A stretch of DNA of 22,277 nucleotides from Larix sibirica (taxonomy: Eukaryota; Streptophyta; Pinopsida; Pinales; Pinaceae): assembly GCA_004151065.3 (NCBI GenBank), contig NWUY0300005154.1:50413-72689 (forward strand), given 5' to 3'. Position numbers and translations under genes: made by a program. Of the stretch, positions 1-9,895 are shown in pieces. The notes beneath the pieces are model-generated. The model saw nothing but the letters and a program-made list of their open reading frames with translations. It did no database searches and was not told the DNA's origin. Positions within the stretch are counted from its first letter, which is position 1, and each line of letters starts with the position of its first letter.

Positions 1-798
1 GATGGGAAGATTGTAATTCTAAGTCAAACAAATTTATTTTAAAAAAATTATATTTATATTTTTTTCAATTGATTTTATAATAAAATTGTGAAAGCTTATT
101 TATATGTGATTTTTTTAAAAATTAATACATAAAAGAAAATCTTTACCAAATTATTTTAAAATATGCTTAATTTTCACATTTTTAAACACAAAAATATATA
201 ATAATAATAAAATATTTTAAAAGATAGAAAATTCTATGTAACATGTATTTAATTTACACTTTTCTGAACACACAGATATGTAAAAAAGTATTTAGAAATT
301 AAATATTTAATTAAAGTGCACTCCACTCTTCTCTGGATGCATGAAAAAAAAGGTAAAGAAAAATACCACATAAAATAGGACATGTGATACTTAAATAGGA
401 CTTGTGACATGAAGTACATTAAATATTCAAGTACCATATATAAAGGACAATACTTATGGTTATGGACCATGCCTAAAGGCTTGGCACACCATATCTATTA
501 TGACATTTTCCAATTCAAACTTTAAATCGCTGGCTGAATTGCTAAAAAACAACCTTAAAAATGAAATTTACTATATACTAGCCTCAAACAATAAACAGTA
601 GTGGAAAAATATTACAATGGTTTTAGTGTCATAATTCATTATGAAATTCTACATTCAATTTTCTGTGTAATTTCAGATCTACCCATCAGGCTCATAGCTT
701 TCACCCTCATGCAATAATAAATAGCATCCATAACATTTCGCAGCTACTTTACTGCATTGTTATGAGTACAATACTAGAAGATCTCATATTGTCAAAGT
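1..798. other. AT-rich intergenic stretch, no gene recognised
   Basis: The stretch is very AT-rich, with poly-A and poly-T runs and short ATA/TAA simple-sequence tracts near 200-215. Short open frames here are low-complexity and read like chance frames. I see no RNA gene, terminal repeat or protein homology. Confidence 0.6.
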
Positions 799-799
799 C

Positions 800-1024
800 T
801 CAATCCATAATTTCCATTAATTTATCTGTACATTCGAAATGAACAAATGCATAAATTCCATTGTTCAAGGTAGAATCCATAGGACCCATCAATCTCTCTG
901 CGATTTGAGAAAGACAAAACAGTAACACAAATTTGAAACCATTGTCATAATTAAATTCCAAAGTCTCTATCAAACACTCTACAAGATTGATGAGAGCTAT
1001 TCCATGAGAAGCAAATCTTAGCAT
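800..1024 (-). other. Unrecognised 74-codon open frame, possibly a relic
   Basis: A minus-strand frame of 74 codons has fairly protein-like composition, with phrases such as IALINLVECLIETLEF and NGIYAFVHFECTDKL. I do not recognise a family. It stands about 270 bp beyond the 3' end of the receptor-kinase pseudogene and shows no clear continuation or splice structure. It may be a fragment of a degraded gene or a chance frame; I assign no function. Confidence 0.15.
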
Positions 1025-1298
1025 TCAAACCATATGGATTCCAAAAGCAACATAATGATGTGCACACTCTATAAACAAAGAGAGAATAGTGCATTGAAAG
1101 AGTTAAGAGTCTTAAGAAGAGAGAGACTAACCACTGACAATGACTTAGGAACTTCCTTCAATATCAACTACATTTGGTAGGACTAAGGTGCAAATATGTG
1201 CCAATGTATTTGATTTTGATAAGAAAATACTTGTTGATCCTCATGGGAAAGAAACAATTGTTGGGTACTCTAGGGAGGAGCAAAAAAAAAGGTGTCCT
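1025..1298. other. 3' flank of the receptor-kinase pseudogene
   Basis: No coding or RNA feature is recognised. This is the region immediately downstream of the minus-strand kinase pseudogene. I could not identify a polyadenylation site with confidence. Confidence 0.4.
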
Positions 1299-2407
1299 TC
1301 AAGAAATTTCTTTGCATTTACATATGTGTATTGAGTGAACAATGGCAGGGAAGGAAACATGGGATAAGACTTGTTGATCAGGAAGTTCTTCAACATTTAT
1401 ATCCACCAGTGAAAAGCTATCAAGCTCTGTATCCTCATCATCCTTTTGAAGCTCTCTAAACATGGCCAATACTTGAATCATAGTAGGTCTACGCCAGGGA
1501 CAATCATCCAAGCGTTCACAAGCAATTATGAGGTGTTGAAGTAGTTCCACTTCCATGCCCGGATCTTTCATCAAGTCTGGATCAAAAACATCTGAGATTT
1601 TCAATTTGTTATGTTGTTTGACCCATCCAACAATATTACCATCTCCAAAGTCTACAGAATCAATAGGTTATTTCCCTGCGAGAAGCTCTAATGGGATTAC
1701 CCCATAGCTTTGAACATCAATCTTTGTTGTGCATCTAAAACTCAGGTAATACTATGGAGGAACATATCCAGGTGTTCCTGCAAGTGTGCTCACACTCAGA
1801 TGGGTTTCCATTGCATTCATAATCCTTTCCATTCCAAAATATGAAACCCTCACTTCAAGATTTTCGTCCATCAGGACAATGCTTGATTTCATGTCTTTAT
1901 GTATAATGTGAGGGATGCAACTATGGTGAAGAAAATCCAAACCTCTTGTTGCCCCAATTGCAATCTTCTTCCTCACAGAACAATCAAGTTTAATGCCTCC
2001 TTTCATTTGATTATGTAAGATAGCTTCCAAGCTTCTCCAACACATGTAATCGTAGACAAGTATTCTCGCTTCTCCAATTTTGCAGTAGCCAAGCAGAGAA
2101 ACCAAATTTTGGTGCTTGACTTTACCAATAGTTTCCATTTCTACTGTGATTTATCGATCTCCTTGTCCACTTGAATAAGTTTCTTGATTGCCACAACATT
2201 TCCATCTTTTAGCTGGGCCTTATACACATCCCCAAATCCTCCCGATCCAATCAAACTATTTGCATTGAACCCATTTTTAGCTTCAAGCAAATGAGCAAAA
2301 GTAATCTTCCTAAGTGGTTTCTCAAAGGTTGCAACAATGATGCTTAATGGTTCGAGTACACCTGTAATGTTCCAGCTCCCATTCATTGAATTAGGAAAAC
2401 TTTCCAT
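1299..2407 (-). pseudogene. Juxtamembrane and kinase domain of the pseudogene, catalytic residues lost
   Basis: The glycine loop GSGGFGDVY and the VAIKK lysine (codon 2183-2185) remain. A 1-nt loss near 2165 shifts frame, and a TAA at 2151-2153 replaces a Glu of the family sequence. Downstream, HRD reads HKD (1893-1901), the catalytic-loop Asn in KSSN reads Ile (codon 1878-1880), and DFG reads YFG (1833-1841), which removes the Mg-binding Asp. A GAG-to-TAG change breaks the PPE motif (1752-1754), and a TAA at 1668-1670 sits in the GKRP motif. The C-terminal part (SDVFDPDLM, CPWRRPTM) is well preserved. Even without the stops, this kinase would be expected to be inactive. Confidence 0.88.
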
Positions 2408-2479
2408 GTATACTTCTCATAACTCCTATTTCTTGTGCCTTTTGCTTTCAATTACCACCACTATCAAGCATATTACACA

Positions 2480-4740
2480 AAAAATGAAGCGAGAAACCCT
2501 GTGGATACACTTGCTACCAAGGAAGACTTCTTTCTGTGAGGCTTTGAATGCTCAGAGTCTGTAGAATTTGTCCCTTCATTTGATGAACAAGGACGAAGAG
2601 GAAATCCACACAGACCTGAGTTGTTTTCATATGTTGAAGGAGGAAATGTTGAAAGTTGACGAGATAAAGGGATTAAACCCCTGATATTATTGTTGGAAAC
2701 ATCGAGGTATGCCATGAAAGATAGCCTGAATAATGATGGAGGTATAAATCCTTGCAAATTGTCTTGAGACAAATCTAAAAGGCCCACCTGCTTATCACCT
2801 CCCAAGCTAGATGGAATATTACCAATGATATTATTATTCCCAAGATTCAATACTTGTAAGTAATACAAAGAATGATTTCCTTCAAGAATGGATCCTGACA
2901 GGAAATTGTATGAGAGCTCAAGAAAAATCAGGGTCTCGTTGTCTTTAAAATGATACATTGTACTTCCCATGTAGACTCGGGTGCATTGTCAAGAATGCAA
3001 CGAGGGCATTCTGTAAATCTGTTTAGGACGAATCCCTCCAAATTCTACAAGACCCCCAGTCCCTCTACAAGCAGTTCCCGCTTCATTCCTCACAAAGGCA
3101 TACATTTTACCTGACACACTTCTGACTGAAATTTTTCTTGAGTGCAAAAATTCCTTCCATCTTATTGTTGTTCAAATATAACCATACCAAGTTTTTACAT
3201 TCCCCAAGATCTAAAGGAATGGTACTAGATACAGAATTAGTTCCCAGCTGTAATATCACAATCTTATCAAGCTGACCAATCCAGGATGGGATAGTGCCTG
3301 TCAACTTATTGCTTGAAAGAGAAATCCATACAAGATTGGTACAATTTTGTAGACTAGCGGGGATAGTACTTGTGATGAAATTATTGACAAGGATCAGATT
3401 CTCTAGGCTCTAGCTATTTGAAATCTCATTTGGAATTACCCCCTCAAGATGGTTCAACCACATTACCAAATCCTAAAGATACCGAAGAAACCCAGGCGAT
3501 GCTGGAATAGTCCCCAAAAGATAGTTGAAACTCAAATCAAGGGACCTCATATGGGCGCAGTTTGCAAGTTGTACATGGACTAAAGCCGTCAATATGTTGT
3601 CTTGCAGATAGAGCCTCTGTAGAGGAGGCGAAGAGGGTGATTTACAAAAAGAATTGGGATTGTACCATTGAGTTGATTTGAACTAAAGTCTAAAACTTAC
3701 AAATTTGGGAATTTCGTAATGGAAACATGCAAAGCTCCTTGAATATTGTTATATGAAATCACCAAGTTTTTCAAAGACACCATGCTAGAAATCACATCAT
3801 CAAGAAAGGTACCGGAAAGTCCATTATTGATGACATTCATGGTATGCAAAGACAAACAAGTAGAAAAAGAAGATGGTATTGTACCATAAATTTTATTGTA
3901 TAACAAATCCAAGACCTGGAGGGTTTTGCAAGTGGAACCAATCTCTGGTGGTATAATACCATCAAGTTTGTTATAATATATCAGAAGGCTCTCAATGCTA
4001 TGCAGACCAATCCCTAATGAAGAGGGTATGTTTCCAACCAACTGATTAACAAATAAAATTAAACTTCTGAGCAATTTACAGTTACCAAGAGATGGATGGA
4101 CCTCACCTGATAATAAGTTGGAGGAGAGATCCAACGTTGTCAAGCTTGGGAAATCCACAAAATCAGATAGTTTCCTAGACATGTTGTTGGAGGAGGTATC
4201 CAGATACTTCAATCCACTGCATCCCTACAATCCATCTACTTTGAACAAACTTATTCTGTTATATGCAAGATTCAGAGTCTGCAGCCACTTGTAGTTACGA
4301 AACGCAGAAGACATTACTGAATCCCTAGTGAGGCTATTGTGTGAAACATCCATCTGCGTCAGAGATCCCATACCAAATTATCCTATCTCAATTGGTCCAT
4401 AAGCTCATTTATGGAGAGATTTGACATCTCTATGTTATTACAGAAACCCATGAGATCACCAGATAGGGACCCTGCAGCTTATTGTTGGACAAGTCCACAA
4501 TTCGGAGGGAATTGCTACAGTTTATGCTATTTCAACCACTGTAGGACATATTTCCATGGAAGGAATTGGACTTCAGCTGTAGAGTATCAATCTTCTAGTG
4601 GCCGAAGAGAAAAAAAAAGGAAAAATTGCATTCTAGACCAAAATTGCTGAGATCGAATCGGGAACCGAGAAACTCAATAGTCAATGCACTTAACTCGATT
4701 CCAGGTGCAGAGAAATGGGAATCTGACAAGATGAAAAGTG
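2480..4740 (-). pseudogene. LRR ectodomain with island segment (part of the pseudogene)
   Basis: Repeats of the plant LRR type (LxxLxLxxNxLxGxIP) are clear, for example LDLSSNLLSGEVHPSLGNC (4140-4080 region) and LDLSQDNLQGFIPPSLFRL (2780-2720 region). An insertion resembling the BRI1 island lies before the last repeats, with VSGKMYAFVRNEAG and EFGGIRPKQIYR in a shifted frame. The island marks the steroid-receptor subfamily rather than a generic LRR kinase. A TGA at 2989-2991 sits where the family has a stretch ending in RVYMGS. The ectodomain is roughly 700 codons, slightly shorter than BRI1, so most of the repeat stack was present before decay. Confidence 0.85.
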
Positions 4741-4785
4741 AGTCATTCATTACCTGCAAAGCATTTCCCAAGACTGTTCTATGCA

Positions 4786-4864
4786 GGACCTTACATCAGT
4801 TCGCCGCTCCTTCTGGGCACCAACAAACGAGGATGGCGTCAGGGTCCTGCAACCAATAACATTT
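4786..4864. repeat. ~80-bp dispersed repeat, copy 1
   Basis: This segment at the 5' edge of the receptor pseudogene matches 6206-6290 at roughly 80% by eye. Shared blocks include AGGACCTTACATCAG, CTGGGCACCAA and CTGCAACCAATAA. On the minus strand one frame is open through about 30 codons and ends in CAG|GTAATG, which resembles a 5' splice site. It may be a mobilised 5' exon or a short repeat family. I do not recognise it. Confidence 0.6.
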
Positions 4865-5567
4865 AATTTTTTTTTTTTAATAATTTCATTTAATATAATA
4901 AATATTTGAAACTATATACACACTACAGTTAGAGCAAAAAAATATAGAATGTAGACCCAAATTAATAGGGCATGGGCGATACATACATGTAATAAATGGA
5001 GCATAGGCTTATAGGGAGAATAAATGTTATAAATGGAGCATAGGCTTATAAGGAGAACGACCTAACCATACTAAATGTCCATTATTATAATATTTTGCAT
5101 CTGAGTTTCCTTCTATTTATTTTTAACTATGACATCTCTATTTTTTTTGTTTTTTATACAAATTTCAAAATAGTCTAATAATAATAACCTAAATACATTG
5201 CTACATAATAAATCTTGTTCTACCACCTATATATCTTATTATAACACCTATCAATGTAAAATATAAACGTGTATCAACATAATAATAATAACATAAAATT
5301 TGGCTTTCCAAAATGTAATCAATGTATACCGCATCCAGTATCTCATTTTTACTTAAACCCTATGCTATTTATGCTTTTCCCTTGACAAACTCGCTCGCTA
5401 TTTGTAAATTTTTAGGCCGCTTCCAACTTATAAAAATGGTTTTTATTTTCAATGAGCAATTCAAAACAAATTGAAATCTATGTTCCCTGCATCTTGCATT
5501 TGCATTATATAATATATTACTTAAAGTAGATAAAAAAAGAAAAAAAAAACACATATTTAGAATAAGT
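4861..5567. other. AT-rich spacer with a 37-bp tandem repeat
   Basis: Poly-T follows the pseudogene at 4866-4880. A 37-bp unit containing ATAAATGGAGCATAGGCTTA occurs twice, at 4992-5028 and 5029-5058, with the second copy partial. The rest is AT-rich and I see no gene in it. Confidence 0.55.
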
Positions 5568-5615
5568 GTCAGTCTGGCCGAGTGGTCTAATCGCCAGATT
5601 TAGTCCTGGTCATGG
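5568..5615 (+). pseudogene. Truncated tRNA-Leu pseudogene (5' half, anticodon TAG)
   Basis: The sequence begins GTCAGTCTGGCCGAGTGG, followed by TCTAATCGCCAG. This is the acceptor 5' strand and the D arm of a plant tRNA-Leu. An anticodon arm follows, CCAGATT TAG TC CTGG, with anticodon TAG. Two bases appear lost after GGTCTAA, and one is lost in the anticodon stem. The variable arm, T arm and 3' acceptor are absent; after CTGG the sequence turns into A-rich DNA. It is non-functional. It could be a tRNA-derived retroposon head, but no SINE body is visible. Confidence 0.7.
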
Positions 5616-5815
5616 AAAAAAAATAGATGAAAGGAAATATTGCCTTTCACTCCAAAAATAAAGAGATACAGTAATAATAAATCAAGCGCAGTATAATGCT
5701 TTTCTATGATTTTACTAAATAATTTATAAATTGTACTGTGATAAGAGATTGTTTGGTATGGCTGGGTAGGAATAAGCCTTGTGAGCATACTTCTAGTGGC
5801 AGTTAAAATAACATA

Positions 5816-6060
5816 TCACGATAGAGGCACCCATATTAGATCGTTTTCGAATATCCAGTGGCAGAACTCGATCTGACCTAGCTTATGTCCCAACGCTACA
5901 AATGTTGCATGCCTTGCACTCCATTCTGTTGTATCCAGATGGAAGATGGCCACTCCATCGTTTATTTTAATTTGTTGCAAATTGGATTTGGAGTTGCGCA
6001 TGAGTGAAGCCTCATACACCTTCACCCTGGGCACCGAATGGCAGTAATAGACAAGATATT
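5816..6060 (-). pseudogene. Unrecognised exon-like open frame, terminal part
   Basis: The minus-strand frame is open for about 80 codons and ends at a stop near 5816. The protein-like core runs from VKVYEASL through IFHLDTTEWSARHATFVALG to QIEFCHWIFENDLIWVPLS. Upstream of the core, about 6025, the sequence reads TGCCCAG|G, which resembles a 3' splice site, so this may be the last exon of a gene whose other exons are gone. The 5' part of the frame runs into the 36-bp tandem repeat and is probably not coding. I do not recognise the family and assign no function. Trp-rich, well-ordered composition in AT-rich surroundings argues that it derives from a protein gene. Confidence 0.4.
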
Positions 6061-6072
6061 GAAACATGCTTT

Positions 6073-6157
6073 GATAACCAAGGTACATTTAGCCATGAAA
6101 CATTAAATGATAACCAGGGTACATTTAGCCATGAAACATTAAATGATAACCAGGGTA
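6073..6157. repeat. 36-bp tandem repeat, about 2.4 copies
   Basis: The unit GATAACCAGGGTACATTTAG plus 16 more bases occurs at 6073-6108, 6109-6144 and partially at 6145-6157. The first two copies differ at one base (CAAGG versus CAGGG), so the array is young. Confidence 0.9.
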
Positions 6158-6205
6158 TACCTTTTTTTTTAAGAAATTATGGCAGTCTTTCATGTCTGTC
6201 CTCTG

Positions 6206-6290
6206 GAGGACCTTACATCAGCTCGTCGCCCCCTCCTGGGCACCAAAAAATGAGGATGACGTCTTGTTCTGCAACCAATAAAATTCAAGA
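6206..6290. repeat. ~80-bp dispersed repeat, copy 2
   Basis: This matches 4786-4864 (same orientation, about 80% by eye). No receptor-kinase sequence follows here, so the repeat is not simply part of a second receptor copy. The shared block ends close to CAACCAATAA in both copies. Confidence 0.6.
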
Positions 6291-6297
6291 AAAATAA

Positions 6298-6443
6298 TTT
6301 CTAAAATTAGAAGTTATAAAAAATATATTCCAAACTTTGTCTAAACTATAGGCAATGCAAAAACTTCATAGGTTATCATAGACTCTAGCCGACATTATTA
6401 GGGTTTTAACGATCCATATATGATCCCCTTCAGGGACATAATA
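6298..6443. other. Left flank of repeat module A
   Basis: This AT-rich flank shows no similarity to the sequence left of module B. It therefore helps place the module boundary at about 6444. Confidence 0.4.
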
Positions 6444-8189
6444 AAAGAAATTTATCCCATTGCAAATCAGTTAGGGAGAACTCCTTAACTTGTAATATGC
6501 TAATTAATTAGATTTGAGGTTTTGTAAGTTTGCTTTATTATTAGAAGATTTATTATTTTAAATCTAACCTTGTGATATAACTAATATAATGAGATAATAT
6601 ATCATTTTCCCTTATTTATATGTACACAAGTCATAGGATTTACATCACTTCTTAATTCCTATAGTCATTCATATACCTTATACTTATGAGAAGAAGACAA
6701 TTACTTGTCTCAATTTGAAATCATATTTACTATCCTTAGTGTAATTATTGATCTAACACCCATGCAACTTTGATAATCATATATGGAAAATCAAATATCT
6801 ATTGGCATGGAAGAGGCTTAGAGCTTATATGTATATGATATGTTTCCAATAACTAGTATGCAATGCACAATGTTGAGTCATCCTAGGCTATGCCATCTAA
6901 GTGACCTAGATTTGTAATATGAAACATTAATATATGCCTCATCCCCAAGCTGATATCACTTGAGATAACACCAGGACAAGACAAAAAACCATATAGAATG
7001 GTTCAACTCAAATATATATGACTAATGCTCATTCACAACCTAGAGGTACACAGTACTAGAGACAAAGCCTCAACTTTATTGCATAAGTGCCTTCACATAC
7101 ACATCATAAGGCTCTCACTCCTACACACCAATTGGGAAACTACTTACAAACATTATGGTAGTTACAATTAACTAATCACATGTTATGCCCCAATTTGGTG
7201 AAATAAAAACATGCATAGCCACACTACCCTAAGTATGCCATTGGTAGTGCTAAACAAACATGAAACTAGAGCTAGATCATATTTCATTTCAACAATTATT
7301 TAAGTGGGTTGGAACTACCCTTTCTTTTTATTTCTTTCTTTTTTCTTGAGATTGCGGTTGACATGTAACTCCATGCTATATTGAGCACCCATGTTCTCAC
7401 CATGGCTTGTGAGATCTGCACTACCCACTTATGAATCTTCAATCATCATGATTTAGCTACTTCTGATTTCATCCATAGCCTGGTGAATGAATTTTAGATT
7501 TTACTATTAACCAATTAAATTTAATTATGTTTCAAATTTAATTCTAATGAATTCATTGTATGTTTTTCTATTTATTTTGTATCTATGTTTTGCATGAGAT
7601 TTTTATTTTCATTAATCTTTATGTTTTTTACTCTTTATCATTTTTTTTAAATCAACAATGATAGATTGTAAGAGAAATCAAATGCTTAGCTTTGTTCACC
7701 AATGGGGGGATTTAATTATTCCACAAATAAGTAGTCACCAATGTTTCCATATTGTGCTAATTCTACAAATGACTAGCGGTGTCGATGTCACAATGTTTTC
7801 CCTCTACTTGTCCAGTCAAATATTGAGATGGACCATCGCATGTATTATGAGACTTGAGAGCTACTTGCATAATATTCATAATGGAAAGCAAGGATATACT
7901 GAACATCCCATTTAGGTTGGATGAATTACAAGATATGAACTATTTGCGGGTCGTATTATTAGAATCTATGTAATTTTCCCCATCATTTATGGTATAGATC
8001 TTAGAGGTTGTGGACAACTATGTCACCCCAGATAGAACAAAAGCGAAGAAGGGGTAAAAAATAGTCTACCTCTTCTACTCCATGGCTCACCGGAGAACAT
8101 CTATGGTAAGGATTACCATGAGTTCAAATCAGAGTGATGGCTTGAAAATGGTAAATTTTAGACCAAATCATAGTTGGTATACCTGATGT

Positions 8190-8226
8190 TCAATGTGGAA
8201 CCACATTGGTGCCTAGGAAGGGAGCT
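8190..8226. repeat. Inverted repeats around CACATTGG
   Basis: Two overlapping foldbacks occur. One is CAATGTGG-AA-CCACATTG. The other pairs CACATTGG with CCAATGTG across a 19-nt loop that contains GCCTAGGAAGGGAGC. Copy B keeps the second foldback (around 17370-17405), while the first has mutated there to CAATGCGG. It may be a promoter or terminal relic of a transposon; no function is assigned. Confidence 0.5.
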
Positions 8227-8284
8227 ACCCAATGTGAGGGAATTTTTGTGGGATCTATAAAGAAAAATATAATGACAAGCTATT

Positions 8285-8552
8285 AGTTTGGTTTTTTACT
8301 ATTTGGACAAACTATGAGAAGAGGAGAACAAATAACATTGTGAGCATGGTCCATTTAGTTGGTTTTTGACTATTTTGACAAACTACAACAAAGAGACAAA
8401 AATTAACATTATGAGAATGGTCCATCATTAGTTGGGTTCTTAACTATTTAGACAAACTCCAAGAAAATGACAAAAAATAACATTTTCAGCAAGGCCCATT
8501 TAGTGGGGTTTTTGACTAAATTGGACAGACTCATGAGTAGGGCCCATTTAAT
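8285..8552. repeat. ~72-bp degenerate tandem repeat, about 3.7 units
   Basis: Units begin AGTTTGG, AGTTGGT, AGTTGGG and AGTGGGG near 8285, 8357, 8428 and 8501. Each holds TTTTTGACTATTTGGACAAA and ends near GCATGGTCCATTTAGT. The same array is in copy B at about 17453-17720, so it predates module duplication. Confidence 0.75.
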
Positions 8553-9115
8553 ACTATGTTGGCAAGTAGGTACTCTTGAACACATTTACAGATTGGATAT
8601 CTAATTATCATATGTTTTTAAAATTCAATGACTGGATTTGATTGTTGTTAAATATAATAGTCAATTGAATTTTAAGCAATGAGTTGTGCATACATAGGAA
8701 ATATCGCACTAGAAAATATTTCATGGTCTCACCTTTTAAACTCTATGGTCCATAAGCTTATACTATAATAGTTCTATGTATACCTTTCGTTGTAAGGTGG
8801 GTGTTAATATCTTCTTAAAACAAGTCTCAAAGTATAAAAATAACATCATGAGCATGGTCCATTTAACACTATCTTGGTGAGTATGTACTCATGAAAACGT
8901 TTAGGTTCTCATATCTAATTATCAATGTTTAAAGTCATTGATCAAATTTGATTGTTATTAAATATAATATTTAAATTGAATTTTAAGCAACGAGGTGTAC
9001 AGAAAGACAAAATAACGCACTAGAAAATATTTCACGGTCTGACTTTATAAACTATATGGTGCATAATATTATCTTATAATAGTTGTGTAGATGTTTCATT
9101 ATAAGGTACATAGAG
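8539..9115. repeat. ~318-bp tandem duplication inside module A
   Basis: A unit starting GGCCCATTTAATACTATGTTGG (8539) recurs as GGTCCATTTAACACTATCTTGG (8857). Both continue through TTGAATTTTAAGCAA, CACTAGAAAATATTTCA and an ATAATAGTT block. The halves have diverged more than copies A and B have from each other, so this duplication is older than the module duplication. Copy B has it at about 17708-18290. Confidence 0.75.
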
Positions 9116-9565
9116 ATTTACTATTTATTTATTTAAAAGCATAAAAAAGATTAATGTATTTCCATTGTGACTTAAAACATCACATCAAATATATACTTTT
9201 CTTATAAGAATAATTACTTAATACATTAACCTTCGCATTTTAGCTTTTGAAATACACATATACTTATTGCAAGTTTAGTTCAATATTGGTATGATTCATT
9301 CAATGTATAAATACATTTTCAAGTAAGTATGTTGATATCCATATACATGTTTAATCGGGTGTTATAGGTTATGCAACTCAGGTGCCTACCTTCATCCTTG
9401 ATTTTTATTCAGCATACACTTCATATGCCTAGCACTTTAATTTAAAGGAGAATGACCATGCTTGCTTACCAATTTCCATCTATTGGTCCTATTGTTGTTC
9501 CTTTGCAGCTTTTGGGGCAATTGCTAGTATATATTTTAGGTCAAAAGGCTTACCATTACACTTTA

Positions 9566-9583
9566 TCATCATCATCATCATCA
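9566..9583. repeat. (TCA)6 microsatellite
   Basis: There are six perfect TCA units. At the same place in copy B (about 18741-18758) the tract is interrupted (TCATCATCACCATCAATA), so it has changed since duplication. Confidence 0.85.
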
Positions 9584-9780
9584 TTCATATAGTTATACAA
9601 AATTTAAATAAATAAAACTTATATATACCAAAACTTAATTCAATTTTTTGCATTGCATCTCGTGACATCCTATTTAGACTCATTACGCAAGTACCTCAAA
9701 ATATCCCTCTACCTACTTTTTAGTTTTTCATCGCTGCAAATACATCATGAGAGACCCTCATTAGTGTGCACTCACTAGGA

Positions 9781-9895
9781 GTATATTGATACAATAAGAA
9801 AGAGTGTCTCCTTGTTCAAGTTGAGCAAAGGTTGGGAGTATATTGATGCTATAAGAAAGAGTGTATCCTTATTCAACTCGAGCAAATGTTGGAAG
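9781..9895. repeat. 57-bp tandem repeat, two copies
   Basis: GTATATTGAT starts units at 9781 and 9838; both continue with AAGAAAGAGTGT and GTTCAAGTTGAGCAAA or a close variant. The pair is also present in copy B (about 18957-19072). It lies just beyond the recognisable LINE reading frame. Confidence 0.85.

Larger units (their letters stand above)
1299..4860 (-). pseudogene. BRI1/BRL-like LRR receptor kinase pseudogene
   Basis: This is a decayed relative of the brassinosteroid-receptor family, plasma-membrane LRR receptor kinases that bind steroid outside and signal through a cytoplasmic Ser/Thr kinase. Reading the minus strand across frames gives, in order: a possible N-terminal region (to about 4860, weak), LRRs (about 4660-3110), an island-like segment (about 3110-2980), final LRRs and the cysteine motif GLCGFPLRPC (about 2970-2550), a membrane segment (about 2510-2435), a juxtamembrane segment with FEKPLRK, and a kinase to the C terminus. 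It is intronless, as is usual for the family. In-frame stops are at about 4595, 4532, 4383, 4225, 3697, 3473, 3410, 2989, 2426, 2417, 2151, 1752 and 1668. Frameshifts lie near 4463, 4378, 3655, 3120, 2473 and 2165. The family call is firm; the exact 5' end is uncertain. It cannot make a full-length receptor. Confidence 0.9.

Noticed and set aside
2337-2564. Plus-strand open frame across the receptor pseudogene
   Set aside because: It lies opposite the membrane and juxtamembrane coding of the minus-strand BRI1-like pseudogene, and its translation has no protein character of its own.
4411-4859. Two plus-strand open frames over the receptor 5' region
   Set aside because: They are antisense to recognisable LRR sequence such as LRIVDLSNNKLQG, so they are shadows.
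6004-6297. Plus-strand open frame with repeated NQGTFSHETLND
   Set aside because: The peptide repeat is only the 36-bp DNA tandem repeat read in frame; it starts antisense to the exon-like minus-strand frame and ends in the dispersed ~80-bp repeat.
7658-7915. 85-codon plus-strand open frame in module A
   Set aside because: The equivalent frame in module B (about 16830-17090) is broken by a frameshift and stops, and the peptide resembles no family, so coding is not supported.
9566-9895. CRISPR-like array from short tandem units
   Set aside because: The units are adjacent microsatellite and tandem repeats without spacers, in a plant-type sequence.
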